Below are positions 47,646 to 59,960 of a DNA stretch of 64,000 nt, in pieces. Source of the stretch: Branchinecta lynchi. Its lineage: Eukaryota > Arthropoda > Branchiopoda > Anostraca > Branchinectidae. Made by a program: the position numbers and the translations under genes. The stretch covers positions 10,850,001 through 10,914,000 of the forward strand of contig JAKZAP010000018.1 of the NCBI GenBank assembly GCA_023053575.1, in the 5' to 3' direction. The notes under the pieces were generated by a model. That model searched no databases and was not told the DNA's origin. It was given only the letters and a program-made list of their open reading frames with translations. Positions within the stretch are counted from its first letter, which is position 1. Each line of letters opens with the position of its first letter.

Positions 47646-49429
47646 CAGCAAAAGCCGTGTTAGCAAAAGTCTACATACAAAAACCATAACTACTATATAA
47701 AAGCAAAAAGAACACAAACAACAACTACGGATTGGCCAGCGCCGAACAGTAGCTGTTTTCCACGATGGTAAGTCGTCGAAGACATGACTAGTAATATAAG
47801 TAAGAAAGTCATTTGTCTGACTCTCGAACTTTTAAGTAGAGCGACGCTTTTGCCTTTCTAAAAATGATATGGAACTTAGAACTTCAAACAGTTTTGAGCG
47901 ACCATTTCAGCACTGGTACTACACATTTTGAAGACCATACATCTTGTAGCAATAAATCTTGAACAAACGTAGTAGGGAAGCAAAGAGTGAAACCAGTAGG
48001 AAGTAGAGCACGGACATTACGTAGAGGCTTCTACTGACTAGGTCTACAGAATATAATTTTAACAGTAATTCTGACGTTTCAGGGATTCGCTTTCCAGAAA
48101 GCCAAGCGAGAATAAGCCGTTCGCAAGATTGAACGGAAAGCCGTTCGCAAGATACAGCGGAAAGCCGTTGCGCCTATACAACTTCTTGCTGACTTCCGGA
48201 GATCACTTTCCACTCGCGTAGTGAATTCACTTTCCTTGTCACTTTCTGAAAGTAGCAGAGTGGAAAAACAACTTTGAAAATCAAAGCGAGTTTTACCCGA
48301 AGCCAGAATTTTCAAGAATTAACCCGGTTGCTGAGGCATATGTTATTTTTTCTTCGGACAAAATCAACCGGTGTATAAACTAGCAGAGCTTTTCAGATCG
48401 CCAGAATCACGCTAATAACCATAATATGTACGTCGAAAATTAATACAACAGATTAAATGTAAAGTGCAACAAAACTAAAGGTTTCACCTTCTCCCGTGCA
48501 GATTAATCTATATATAATATTAACTAATTATAATAGTTGTATTATTAAAGCCAACAAAAGGACATACATCAGCATTCATTCTCGCACTTAACTAACAAAA
48601 TTGACCTTCAATATTACATACAATAAGATTACTATGAAATGATAGCTCTTCATGGACATATTTCGGTACTTCCGATAAGGTTTGGACCCGTGAAATGAAG
48701 AAGACCGGGAAGCAAAACTAACGGGCCCCAACAAAAATTAAAACAAAAATTAATTATCGGTTTTGCATTTTGCATTTGGTCAATGAAATAGAAAGCGAGA
48801 TGAAGGTTTGGATGATAAAATGGCATGATAAAATGGTTCACTTTTTCAAACTCTTCCTAATCCATAATACTAAGATCCAGTTTATCGGGCCTGGGTATGA
48901 AAGTTCAAACAAGTTGGCTCTAAAACTAAGCTTACTGAAAAAGTTACTCACATAAAATTTAGTACGTAGCTTAGCTGCCCATGAAACGAAGTTGGTAGCA
49001 CTGAAGAGCAGCTGCTCTTTTTTCACCGAAACAATAAACCGTCGAGATTCGCTTTGTTTGTTTTACTTTCTGGTGATGGTCGTGCCGTCACTTTTTTGCT
49101 CGAATTTCATTTTCTCGTCCGAAAATTGCCAACCGTAACGAACGATCTTTTGAATGGGCTGCTAAATTTCTGTTTCCACTTTTTTTTTGTTTTATCTCGG
49201 TCAAAATTTACGGTAGAAATGCCCAGCAACTGGACCTTGGCAGTGTGTATTTCAGCTATTATGTTACGTTTTTAATTGCGGGAATAGGATGACTTTCAGT
49301 TCATTAAACCATTTCTGCACATTATCATTATTTTAGTTGGTATTCCTTATTGAATCTGAAGGGATTATCACTACATTTGGAATTTAAGAAATCGCATAAT
49401 CGTGTCAGGGGTACAATTCTTTTATCATT
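47646..49429. other. Upstream stretch: nothing recognised apart from a short local repeat
   Basis: AAGCCGTTCGCAAGATTGAA, AAGCCGTTCGCAAGATACAG and AAGCCGTTGCG (48114-48172) form a small three-copy repeat. Everything else is unassigned. Confidence 0.4.
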
Positions 49430-49535
49430 CTCTAAGTAAGTAAGTAGTAACTAAGTAATTTATTTATGACCCGCCATTTTGGAAAGGCGAAGTAAATGAA
49501 GAAAATAAAAAAAAATAAACTAAGTTACACCGCAG
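49430..49535 (-). mobile_element. Retroposon 3' end with (TTAC)n tail, inverted
   Basis: On the minus strand: TTTCCAAAATGGCGGGTCAT, AAATAAATTACTTAG and (CTTA)n. It belongs to the same family as 47440-47645. Confidence 0.65.
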
Positions 49536-49939
49536 CGGGTCAGGCCGTGTCATACAGAACTACTAGCCGACATGGGAAAGAACGACTGAACGGTTCAGCA
49601 AACAGCAGATCGTCTAGAATAGGATAATTCAGGTCTGAAAGTTTTCCTTCTTAACAAACTAACTTCGAACCATATACGATGTCAACAAACGGAAAAGTCA
49701 GCAGAGATTTTGTTTCAAGTTTATTTATTATTATAAAATAAATTTTTCGAAAAAAAATCCAAATAACCACATAGCCCTCAAATAGCTAACACTTTCATTG
49801 TTCGGAAGTTGAAGCAATTTCTTACTACAATTAACCCTATAATATAATTAACAGGTATATATATATAATTACTATGTATAACTAAAAGGTTGAAAATTGA
49901 GGCATGAAAAATCATCGTCCATTCATGTTACTGGAACTG

Positions 49940-50165
49940 TCGATGCACGGATAACGGAATCCGTATTTTTGTTTCTCGCCGGATCAGTGATTCAGCCGCA
50001 ATCTGGCAAAAAAAAAACTTGGTAGGAATAACAGTGTCGATTAGAGTGTGAAATTTGGTTAAGAATAAACTGTGAATCAAGTTTATCTACTTGATTTTCT
50101 TCTCGGAAATATGTTTCGGCTGGAATCCGGTGAAAACCGGAAGGTGTCAGTATACTCCGCCATGT
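49940..50165 (+). mobile_element. GGGATCCC-family fragment, copy N (core units only)
   Basis: TTTCTCGCCGGATCAGTGAT and GGCTGGAATCCGGTGAAAAC are core-unit sequence. Neither end is present and the repeat is diverged. Confidence 0.65.
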
Positions 50166-50280
50166 AGAGTGTTTTGAACTGCAAGTTGGCAAGCAAGTTT
50201 TCTTTTGTTTCCTTAATCCCTTGATTACTCCATCTTTTTGTACAGTTGTGCATAATGAAGGGAAGCGAATCAATAATAAT

Positions 50281-50386
50281 AAAAGTAATTCAGTATATTT
50301 ATTTGTCAGTTGGATGAGCATAGAAAAATATGAAAAAGTAATTCAGTATATTTATTTGTCAGTTGGACGAGCATAGAAAAACATGA
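50281..50386 (+). repeat. 53-bp perfect-spaced tandem duplication
   Basis: AAAAGTAATTCAGTATATTT, ATTTGTCAGTTGGAYGAGCA and TAGAAAAAYATGA occur twice with two substitutions, at 50281-50333 and 50334-50386. It looks recent. Confidence 0.85.
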
Positions 50387-50507
50387 CATTCGGTTTCAGT
50401 TACACAGTTCCATGTTCGAATATAATTCTGGCTCATTTACATCGCGACTTTATTAAAACATTTGGCAGCTTTAATTACCCTATTGTGTTGGACACGAACG
50501 GTGCGGC

Positions 50508-51440
50508 GTTTGGGATCCTAAAACGTAAGTGGAGAGATATTTATGGCTTCGTAACAGTTGTCCGTCTGTCTGTCTGTCCGTCTGCCAGCACCAAAACTCT
50601 CGAGAGGCTTGAGATATTGTGTTCAAACTTGGTGTGAGGATCCATTGTGTCGAAGTACAGGTCAAATTTCGAGATGGGCCCTGTAGCCTGATATTCAGGG
50701 GTGGGGGAGGGGTTTTTAAATTAAGGGATGAAGAAATACATTTTTTCAAGCTGATGTGAGAATCGATTTGGGGGTAAGGAGACCTGCTGAGAACTGAACT
50801 TCATATTTCACCGGACAAATAGTTCACCCGGAATCCAGAAAAAACGAAAATTTCGTAAAAGTTAAAGTTCTATATGAAGTTGAATAAAAGTCGATACAGG
50901 AGTACAGATACAGGAGTACAGAGACATGCTGAATCTGTTTCTGAATTTTTCGTCGGACAATTAGTTTGCCGGGAATCCGGCGGAAACCGGAAAATTGGCA
51001 AGAGTGAAGTCTTATCTGGAGTCGATTAGAGGTTAAACGTTAGTCGATAAGAGTGTCGATTTAGAGGTAAGATACATCCTGTATCTATATTTGAACTTTA
51101 TGTTCCCGCCGGACAAGTAGACTGACCACAATCTGGCGAAAACCGGAAATTTGGTAGGAGTAAAGTTTAGTCTGAAGACGATCGCAACATCCTTTTAAGA
51201 GCAAGAATAGAAGCTGAATCCATGTGTGAACATGAATTTTCTCGTTGGATAATTAGTTCATCCGGAATCAGGCAGAAACCTGAAATTTGATAGAAGTAAA
51301 ACATTATTTAATTCGATCGGAGAATTGATAAAAGGCTAACGGTATGTTTTGAATCCAAATATGACCTCTATTTTCTTACCGGACAAGTTGTTTGACATGA
51401 GTCCGGCCAAAACCGGAAATTTCAAAGAAGTAAAAAAAAA
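50508..51440 (+). mobile_element. GGGATCCC-family element, copy H (left end and about five units)
   Basis: TTTGGGATCCTAAAACGTAA, (GTCT)n, polypurine block and successive core units with diverged CCGGAATCCGG motifs. The right end (GGGATCCCATCG) is missing. Confidence 0.82.
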
Positions 51441-51834
51441 TTTGATGTAATTATTTTTCAAGCAATATTTAATTACTTTTTTCCGAAAGAATAGCTAAAT
51501 TGCAGAAAGTTCGATAGGATGGTTGTACCGCCAACTGATGACTCAACTAATCGTCAGTTGTCAGCATATTCGATAGGACTATACGCTTCACAACTGCTAA
51601 ATGGCAAATCACGATTAATCAGATTCTTTTTCGCCAGCACCAGTAACCCGATGGCACAACAAAACTTCAATTTTTATTTCCTTTATTTTAGTTCATATGT
51701 ACTGTATCATATATCTGTCTTTAGTCTTCGATTACGCATCACTGAATCCCTGTTCCGTGAAATTCACTCGGATGACTCCGCCTACGAAAACTGTCAGTAA
51801 AGTCCAAGCCTATCCGTTAATGTTCCAAATCCGG
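51441..51834. other. Upstream stretch: nothing recognised
   Basis: No repeat family or gene was recognised. Confidence 0.35.
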
Positions 51835-52620
51835 GAAGTGGCGGCTTGATGACCATGCGTGCGCATATGCGGAACTGGGTCAGTGAGCACGTTCTACGGA
51901 AATCCATATAGTCTAATTATTATCCCATTTGAACCATGTATGTTTTCTCCACTGACTGACCTCTGTGGGGTTGAATAATTACCCATAAGAAGCAGCTTGC
52001 ACCGCCAGTTACTTGTTCATGGTCTCCTGGTGCCAGATAACCCTTATTAGGATCGTTTGGCGAGACGTTAGGTGTTTCGCTGCTTTTATTCTACTGGCTA
52101 TGGCTGCATTCCTACGTTGGATAAAAACACACAAATTGATCGTTGGATGAAAAACGCACCATTTAACCTAGTCACCTTTTTACAGAGATACCTTCGAGGG
52201 CAGTAAAAAGATAAAATATATGACCGGATCAAGGTCGAACTGCAATAGGAAGACCTCATTTCAAATGAAATACCCTACCGGATTACGCCAGCAGATTCAG
52301 AAGTGAATCTGTTACCGACCATGCATGCGCATATTCGGAATTGGGTCAGTTTTTTGTTGTTGTTTTCTTCTACTGGCTCTGGCCGCATTCCTGCGATGAA
52401 TCGAAAACACACACAATTAGCCCATCAAGGATTATCAAATTATCCTTTCGAGACATCCGAGACCAGTAAAAAAAAAACAGAAAAATGTCACGGGATAAAG
52501 CTCGAGCTGAGCTGCGGGGAAGATTCCTTAATGGAAAGAATAATATCTGTATTGAAAAAACCGAAGGCAACATACAGTATGAATCAACAACTAATATGTA
52601 AATTTAGAAACTAAGAAATA
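51835..52620 (+). repeat. Repeat family T: two tandem units of ~430-470 bp
   Basis: The units start at GACCATGCGTGCGCATATGC (51851) and GACCATGCATGCGCATATTC (52318). They share GGCTNTGGCYGCATTCCTNCG, AAAACACACA and GAGGCCAGTAAAAA-like blocks. A third unit is at 53905-54240, separated by GGGATCCC copy I. The 103-codon frame at 52303 falls in this repeat. Confidence 0.65.
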
Positions 52621-52724
52621 GTGCTTTTCAACTTAACAGCTTGATGCAAAAAGGTATCAATGAATCAGTCACTCTTACTGACGTAGTTTGTAGGATACCA
52701 AGAAGCTGAGCATCATTCCCAACA

Positions 52725-53830
52725 AGACCAACGGATTTGATGGGATCCCAAATATTGAATATTTATTGAACTACTTGATCCAAACAACGGAATCTTGTAG
52801 ATTTCCGGTCTTTGCCAAACCCCTTTAACAATTTGCTATAACCTATAACCAAGTTCAGATCTGGATTCAGCATGTATGTTTACTGGAACATCGTTGGTAC
52901 GACACCAACTTGACAACTTGACCAAAAACCTCCTTTTAGCAGTAGGGTGCTCTCGGCGAACTGCATGCAGAGCAAAAGAGCTGGTGACACTCAGAGGCGA
53001 ACCTATCAATCGAAATTCCCGGGTTTTGGCAAATTTTGCCAGCTTATCCGGCAAGGCCGTATCCAGACATGCTGAATCCAATTTTGGACTTTATTTCCTT
53101 GCCGGATAACAGACCCGTATCCAGGATTTTTTTTCGGGGGGGGGGGGGGGTGCCTGCGGGGGAGGTTTGCCTGCGGGTCGGACAAAAAAGCACTAAAAAG
53201 ACATAGATCAGAGGCAAAAGCCTGTACAAATTACTATTTTTGTGTGTTTCGGGGGGGGGGGGGGTCTGACCCGCAGGCAAACCCCCCCAAAGGCAACCCC
53301 CCCCCCCCCCGAAAAAAATCCTGGATACGGGTCTGTTATCCGGCAAGGAAATAAAGTCCAAAAATGGATTCAGCATGTCTCCTTACCACGATACCGAATT
53401 TCTAATCGATCTTTAGTATGTTTGAAAGCTGCAACAGCATGCCTCCTCACCCTATATCGACTATATATATATTGGGTTTTTAAACTTCATATTCATTGGG
53501 TTTTAGAACTTCGTACTAAATTTCCGGTTGTGCCTGGATTCCGGGCCAACTTAATATTTGGATTCAGCATATCTGTTTACCCCTAAATCACACCTCTTCA
53601 TCTTTTCCCAAATTTTCTAGTTTTGCCTGATTCCGGGTGCAGCCCTTGTACGGCAAGAAAATAAATTTCATATTTTTACTCCTTATTAGCTTTAAAAGAA
53701 AACAAAAATTGTCGCCCCTTAATTTGAAACCCTCCCCAGTCAACTTTGAATAATATCTCAACCCTTTCGGGAGTTATCGTGCTAACACACGGACAACTAA
53801 TCCCGTCACTTACGTTTTGAGATCCCAAAA
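52725..53830 (-). mobile_element. GGGATCCC-family element, copy I, containing a G-run MITE and a large palindrome
   Basis: The right end AACAAGACCAACGGATTTGA then TGGGATCCC (52725-52750) and left end ACTTACGTTTTGAGATCCCA (ends ~53827) are both present. Core units are present but few. A MITE with G/C runs lies at 53107-53335. The palindrome 53065-53380 extends beyond it into the core sequence. Confidence 0.8.
53065..53380. repeat. 316-bp inverted repeat with G15/C14 runs in the arms
   Basis: AGACATGCTGAATCCAATTT (53065) through the TTCCTTGCCGGATAACAGAC, CCGTATCCAGGA and G-run stretch reappears inverted as the C-run, TCCTGGATACGGGTCTGTTA, TCCGGCAAGGAA, GGATTCAGCATGTCT (ends 53380). The unpaired centre is ~75 bp. 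The arms combine MITE and host-element sequence. Confidence 0.85.
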
Positions 53831-53904
53831 ACAATGAACCCCTCTAACGCGAAAGCTCCTGGAACCTGAAGAGAGATGTGTCATGATGACAGACATCAGT
53901 TTCA

Positions 53905-54240
53905 AATGTGAATTTGTTGTTGGAAATGCGTGAGCATATTCGCAACTGGGTCAGATTTTGCTACTTTATTCAAGTGGCTGTGGCTGCATTCCTGCGTTGG
54001 ATGAAAAACGCAGAAAATTAACCCAATGTCTTCGCTTGTAGAGAGATATCTTCGAGGCCAGCAAAAAGTAGGTGGATGTAATCCGGATCAAGCTCGAACT
54101 GAGCAGCGGGGAAGCCCGGAATTTGATTACCTTAATCTCGTCCTTTATGAGAGTAATGGCAGACCGGCTAACTCCAGCAGGATCAGACGTGAATCTGCTA
54201 TTCTTCAAGTCGAACTACCGAATTCTTCGGCAATTGTATA
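53905..54240 (+). repeat. Repeat family T, third unit
   Basis: AATGCGTGAGCATATTCGCA, ACTGGGTCAGATTTTGCTAC, GTGGCTGTGGCTGCATTCCT and GATCAAGCTCGAACTGAGCA match the units at 51835-52620. It is separated from them by copy I, so that element inserted into or beside the array. Confidence 0.6.
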
Positions 54241-54847
54241 CGAAATGGCATTTCTGTCTCGTTCCCAGCCTTCCAGTCTTCTTTAGTCGTACTTTCCTCA
54301 TTCTGCCTTCTCGTCTGCAAGTCTTTTCGTTTCGATATTTTCACAGCCGGGTGGATATTACAAGGATAATCCCCGCAGTGGGTACAGCACTGTTGATTGA
54401 TTGTTAAATTGAATTTTGTAAGTTTAAAATACATAGAAAAAATAGGATTACTACGTAGCTAGCCTTTATAGAGCTTGAAAAAAAGAGTTTCCATTCTCAT
54501 GTTAATTCCCTCATAAACACTCAATCCCTTCCCCCCGAACCACCCCAACCATTGTAAAAAGATAGCCACCTTACCACTCTAAAGAATCGTTTTCCCCTAT
54601 TTTTCAACTAAATAAGTTTTAAAAGAGACTCGTACATGGGGAAAGAACCAGGTCCGTGTCAGATCTATTGTGAAAGGCAAGGGAAGGAAAGACAGTAATA
54701 CTGAACTGGCTGTCCCACTTCATTGTGGTCCTCAATATCAGTATCAACAATGGGGTGCAAAGTGGTGCACAGGGATATCTGGATCTGTACCTTTTGCGAT
54801 CAGCTTCCTATGAGGTTCTATTCCCCAAGAAGCCTAGTTGCCTCCTG
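54241..54847. other. Upstream stretch: nothing recognised
   Basis: No repeat family or gene was recognised. Confidence 0.35.
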
Positions 54848-55270
54848 AGTAGCTTCCCTGCTTTTGGCTAAACACCACGTCTTTCATTGCGCATCCCCTC
54901 GCATCTGGAAGTCTCGAGTATTTTCAACTACGTGACGCTTCCGTGCTTCTTGTTAGACACCACGCCGTCCATTGCGCATCCCCTCGCATCTGGAAGTCTC
55001 GGGTATTTTCAACTACGTGACGCTTCCGTGCTTCTTGTTAGACACCACGTCTTTCATTGCGCATCCCCTCGCATCTGGAAGTCTCGGGTATTTTCAACTA
55101 CGTGACACTTCCGTGCTTCTTGTTAGACACCACGCCTTTCATTGCGCATCCCCTCGCATCTGGAAGTCTCGAGTATTTTCAACTACGTGACGCTTCCGTG
55201 CTTCTTGTTAGACACCACGCCTTTCATTGCGCATCCCCTCGCATCTGGAAGTCTCGAGTATGTTCAACGT
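54848..55270 (+). repeat. 85-bp minisatellite, five copies
   Basis: Units ACACCACGTCTTTCATTGCG, CATCCCCTCGCATCTGGAAG, TCTCGAGTATTTTCAACTAC, GTGACGCTTCCGTGCTTCTT, GTTAG recur at 54872, 54957, 55042, 55127 and 55212, over 95% identical. 85 is not divisible by 3, so the similar 72-92-codon frames in it step through three reading frames and are not genes. Confidence 0.92.
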
Positions 55271-56320
55271 CTAACGTGACGTTAATAACTTCTTCACTGC
55301 ATTCCTCCCCGTCCAAGTATGCAGGTCATCCTTAGCCTCGGAGCTAGAGGACCGGAACATTAAACGATTTTAATTTTCAAAGAATTTTCATGCAAATTTA
55401 GATGGAATATCCATGTATGTGAGAGTTAGCGATGAGGAGTGACTGCCGCAGGCTATGTCACCTGCGCATGACATTTGTATTGAATATCTTTCAGTAATAT
55501 TTCGAAAGGACCAATTGATTTTGACCCGAACGTTCGTGACTTTTTTCAAACTCGAAATGTTCACACAGGGATTGAACAAGTCCCACTTCTGGAAATGAAA
55601 TTTACAAACTTAATGGGATTTGAGCAACGGATCAGAGCCGAAAGGTTCGTGAAGCCAGCGGGAAGCCCAGTAAAGACGTCTAAGCTGAATGTGTGAAAAC
55701 TGCATTTTAAGTCCGTATCCAAATCCAATGTTCAGCATTTCTTCGTTTAAACTCTCCGTTAATACCTTTATACGATACAAAAATCTAGGCTTCGAGCGTT
55801 CTTGTGATACATTGCTGTACATTTCAAGTAAGACAGAAAAAAAGAAAGAAAAAAAACATACAAGATATTCGCAAGAATCAGCTGTCTGCAAGTTGGCATC
55901 TAAAACTGGGAAATATTCCGTTTTTGAACATCCATAGATGATTCGTTCAGCACAAGAACGGAATTTAGGAACCCTGTACGCGCGAAATCTGGTGGAAAGA
56001 ATGACAGACGATGAGCAAATGGGTACTCTTTCATTTGCAACAGGCAAGAAGTGAATGATGAAGATTTGGTTTTGCGTTTGTTTATGATAAGATTCTGTAA
56101 AAGTATCAGGAACATGGGGGCAGCAAAACAACAAGAAAACGAGTCCATAGCCTCATCACCTATTTACGATTCATCATCACATACTTTGGACTTTGTTGGG
56201 GAGAACAGTTTACCGGAAGTTTACATGGGTCAAAAAATAGAGAAGAAATACAGTTGGTTTTAAATCCTGTTTTGATGGTGAAGGCCATGAGAGAAGCTGG
56301 ATAGGTATTGACATATTCGT
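55271..56320. other. Upstream stretch: nothing recognised
   Basis: The 174-codon minus frame at 55610-56134 is the longest here. It has no recognised domain, signal or splice context and is not called. Confidence 0.35.
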
Positions 56321-56560
56321 TTTTCTAAGGAAGAGGACCCTTGCAAAGAAGGGTCTATATATTGCTAAAATAAACGTCAGCTCACATATACGTTTAACAG
56401 GAACAAATAATCAGATAGAACCTCCGTATTTGATCCCATGCAGCGACTATGGATACCTCAACAAAACTTAGCGGAACTAGAGGTATTTGCTCTGCTCGGA
56501 CAAGTATACATCTTAGCCTTTTCAGTTCTAGCTTAAGCCGGAAGAGGACCCTTGCGTTAG
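56321..56560 (+). repeat. Fragments of families R and X
   Basis: GGAAGAGGACCCTTGCAAAG and CGTCAGCTCACATATACGTT (56327-56395) are family R. GAACCTCCGTATTTGATCCC and ATGCAGCGACTATGGATACC (56414-56460) are family X, matching 30840-30880. GGAAGAGGACCCTTGCG at 56540 is another R fragment. Confidence 0.6.
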
Positions 56561-57244
56561 TACCTAAACCGTTTTGTAAAACAGGATCCGTTTTCATTGT
56601 CGTGCTTTTTAAAAACTTAAACCCATCAGAAGAATGTAAATATTCGGGACATGCTTCGCACAGGAATGCCTGTCCATGTAGCAAGAGGGCATACAAATAC
56701 GTTATTTCATCTCTGTGTGGGGCCAGCATCCTTTCTCTACCATGTATTATCAGAGCTTTAGTCCTAGGATGTGTTACTCACCGGTTCAGCTGCTAAATCC
56801 TGATTTATCGTCTCACTGATTTTGCGTCCACTTACGTCTGAGCTTTTGACGCAACTACCTAGTTAAAGCGAGTATCACTACTGACCGTAGGAACAGGTGT
56901 CGGGACACAGCTCGGTATGATACCGCTATACCCTGAAAGTTGCGTCAAGATGTGGCTGGCAGTATGTTGCATGTATTTTATTCAGACTCTGACACATATA
57001 TTCAATACCCGGAGACCATAGAGCTTTCTTTCCTTACAGATCGAAGCCCAGTCACTTTGTTTGATGTTGGAAAGGTGTTAGAAAAATACCTCACTAATGA
57101 GAAGACATACTTTTCCAAGTATGAGCGCTCTAATAGTCGACCATAACTTTGAACTGTTGATCGGCAGCGAGTAGGCTTCGGTTACCAAAAGAGAACCTGA
57201 ATTGTGCGAGTAACACTTTAGTCTTGAACCTTTTTTCTGCATTT
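56561..57244. other. Upstream stretch: nothing recognised
   Basis: No repeat family or supported gene was recognised. Confidence 0.35.
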
Positions 57245-58615
57245 TATGGCACTTGCCCTTCGGCCAAGTGCCATATAGCGATCGCAGTGTCTGTTGGCCT
57301 GTCTCAGTTTTGCTAATTCGGATACTTCCACACAAGTTAGAACGATGACACTTAGCAGGCGTATTGAGGACTCGACGAGGAACTCGATGGTCTGGAAAAA
57401 CTTTCTTTCCTGGATCTCACCATTTTTGAGGGCGTAAACAAAAGAGGAATCGGGGAATCAATGACTTAGGCAAGTTGCGAACGGATCGTGAAATTATATG
57501 GGTGGTACTGGTAAGAACAGATGACCGAGATCTGCAAACCACACGCGACCACGGTTGGGGGAGTCAGAGGGTTTCCGCAAGTTTTGCTACGCGCACAAGA
57601 ACCGAGCGGTTTGTACCGATTGGGTTGAAAGTTGGACAGTAGCCTACTGAGTTTATGCGTCCTCGACTGGATTCGTCCACGGTGGGGAGAGGAATGAAGG
57701 GAGTACCAGAAATTTTGCAGATATGGTCCGAATTCGACTCAAAGCTGATTGATGGGAAAAGCAAATGTCTGAGGATCGGCTTTTCTGTGTCCGAGACGGA
57801 TTCGGACACAGTGGGGGAGAGTGAGACGAGGGGAGGGAAAACTTAATGGGTGCTAAGGGAAGATGACCTCGATTATCCATTTACGTATCCGAAACAGCCA
57901 CTGTGAGGGGGGGGGGGTCGCGGAAATAGTTTGTCACGTCTGGGGATCAAGTGAGTGGAGCGATGGGGCTAAAACTTGGAAGGTACAAAATACATTTGCC
58001 CTACATGATAAGTGTTTGGGGTTTCTAGAGGATTTGGCCTCGACGAGGTTAGCTGGAGGGAGGTAGTGAACATTTTCCCGGAAATGCTCAGACTCGAGTG
58101 GCACTTGATGGGTTGTACGATGAGATCCCTAAATATCCTATTTCCTAGACCTGCGGGTTGGTGCTCAGTGCTACAAGAGGGTGTAACTTCTATGGTTTTC
58201 GTGGAAAGTTTAGACGTCAATGGATAAATATGAGGTTGCGTTTTGGAAACATCCGTAGAACTCTTGCCTGGTTCATAAATGGATGGTTTTTGCTGGTCGC
58301 CGATTCAGAGCCTAAGGTGTGTGAAGTAGAGCGAAACAGCCCTCACCGTGGCTGTTTTGGATACGTAAATGGATGAGCGAGGTCATCTTCCCTTAGTACC
58401 TATCACGTTTAGATATGGTATATCAGAGAGGATTGTTCCAAGCTATGAACCCAAGCTTCCGTTTCTTCAAACCATGTTTCCGATTTTTAGTAAAAAAAAA
58501 CTCTGTTCTAGCAGGCACGCACCAGTTTCAAGTTAGAGGTGAACTAAAACTGAAATTCGTTAAAGATGCGCGACAATAAAGACAACGGCTGAAATCTCAT
58601 ATGGCACTTGCGAGG
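57245..58615 (+). mobile_element. Hairpin-headed repeat related to the 5.4-kb block
   Basis: It starts with the hairpin TGGCACTTG-CCCTTCGGC-CAAGTGCCA (57247-57273) then TATAGCGATCGCAGTGTCTG. TGGCACTTGCGAGGCTAG recurs near the right edge (58604-58621). 58235-58580 (GTAGAACTCTTGCCTGG, ATGGATGGTTTTTGCTGGTC, CGCACCAGTTTCAAGTTAGA) is homologous to 35620-35860. A G-run lies at 57907-57916. Confidence 0.55.
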
Positions 58616-59185
58616 CTAGATAGCCTGTATCTTAACTGAGTATCGCATGTTGTCCGTCCATAAAGATCATGTGGGACATTTGTTCTTGCAAACGAGTTTC
58701 ATCCGAACTGAGTAATACGTTCAGAACGTTTCCGGGCGCCCATTCACCCCCGCCCCTCCCTCCTACCTCAGTTGGATGCGATTCGGGAAACACGTACGGA
58801 ACATCTCGGGCACCTGGTGCTACACTCTGACAAGTTTCACTCGAATCAGATAAGCCGGTTTGCAACTTAGGCGCATCACAAAATCCCGGAATCCCCTCCG
58901 TTCAGCCCTCATGGATAATTGTCCTAGATTGTGTGGAAATGACAAACTTGCAGAAGCGACGTCTTATGCACAAGCATTAGTCTTATGCAGCGTTTACAAG
59001 CAGAGGAAAACTTGAAAAGAATCCGGTCTAGGGAACAAGATCATGTTTAACACAGAGGGAAAAAAAACTCTTTCCTCAAATCAGAAAATCTGACAAAAAT
59101 AAATTCACTAGCCAATAAAATATGTTATGATAGCATTTATAAGTTCGGTACTGATCTCTCGCGTTCGCGTTCTTCCACCAGATGT
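58616..59185. other. Upstream stretch: nothing recognised
   Basis: No repeat family or gene was recognised. One short phrase (GCATGTTGTCCGTCCATAAA) may continue the repeat to the left. Confidence 0.35.
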
Positions 59186-59189
59186 GTGA

Positions 59190-59669
59190 ACCTCTAATCG
59201 ACTTAGAATGAACTTTTATTTTTAACAATTTTTCGATTTCTGCCGAATTTCGGGCGAACTATTTGTCCGAGTAGAAAATTTTTTCGGGATTCAAAATGTC
59301 TCGGTACCCCTGGTTCGAACCTCTAAACAACAAATTTTCCGGTTTTGACCGATTCCTGGCGAATCCGGCGAGAAAATAATTTTCAGATTCGGATTCAGCA
59401 TGTCTCCTTACTTCCAAGTCACTCCCACATACACTCTTTAAAAAAATATTTTGTTCGCCCCTTAACTTGAACTACCTTCCACCCCTGAGTATAGGGCTAC
59501 GCAGCCCATCTATGAACTTGTCCATTGACCTGTCCTTTGACCCAAAGAATCCTCAGACTAAGTTTGAACAAAATATCTCGTTCCCTGCCAGAGTTATCGT
59601 ACTTACGGACGGACGGATAATTTTGACGAAGTCATTGTGTCCTTCCACTTACGTTTTGGGATCCCAAGA
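59190..59669 (-). mobile_element. GGGATCCC-family element, copy K (left end and two units)
   Basis: On the minus strand: TTGGGATCCCAAAACGTAAG, TGGAAGGACACAATGACTTC, GTCCGTCCGTAAG, the left-end block and two diverged core units. The right end is absent. Confidence 0.8.
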
Positions 59670-59960
59670 AGCTCTTAAAAAATATGCCGAACTAGAAATT
59701 CCTTTCTTGGAGCTCAGGCAAGCTTGTCCAATGTAGACTACTTTCAAATGCAGCGCGACCTTTTGGCCTCTCTCTTCTCTTGTTGCTTAAGTCCATCTAA
59801 TTGTGCCCCGCCCGTCTGTGAGGTATAATGAAGTGTCGGGACTTTTTAGATCTGTATCACATTACAAGTAGTGAGTCAGGCTACAAGACCCTTAAAGCCC
59901 TCAAGATCATGGTCAGCAAGCTCCACGCTCTTCTCCACACTGAGATTTGTCCCATGCCTA

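Noticed and set aside
54887..55335. Three overlapping repetitive 72-92-codon frames
   Set aside because: They are produced by the 85-bp minisatellite stepping through reading frames.
55610..56134. 174-codon minus-strand open frame
   Set aside because: No start context, domain, signal or homologous motif was recognised, and composition is AT-rich and unstructured. It is probably a chance frame.
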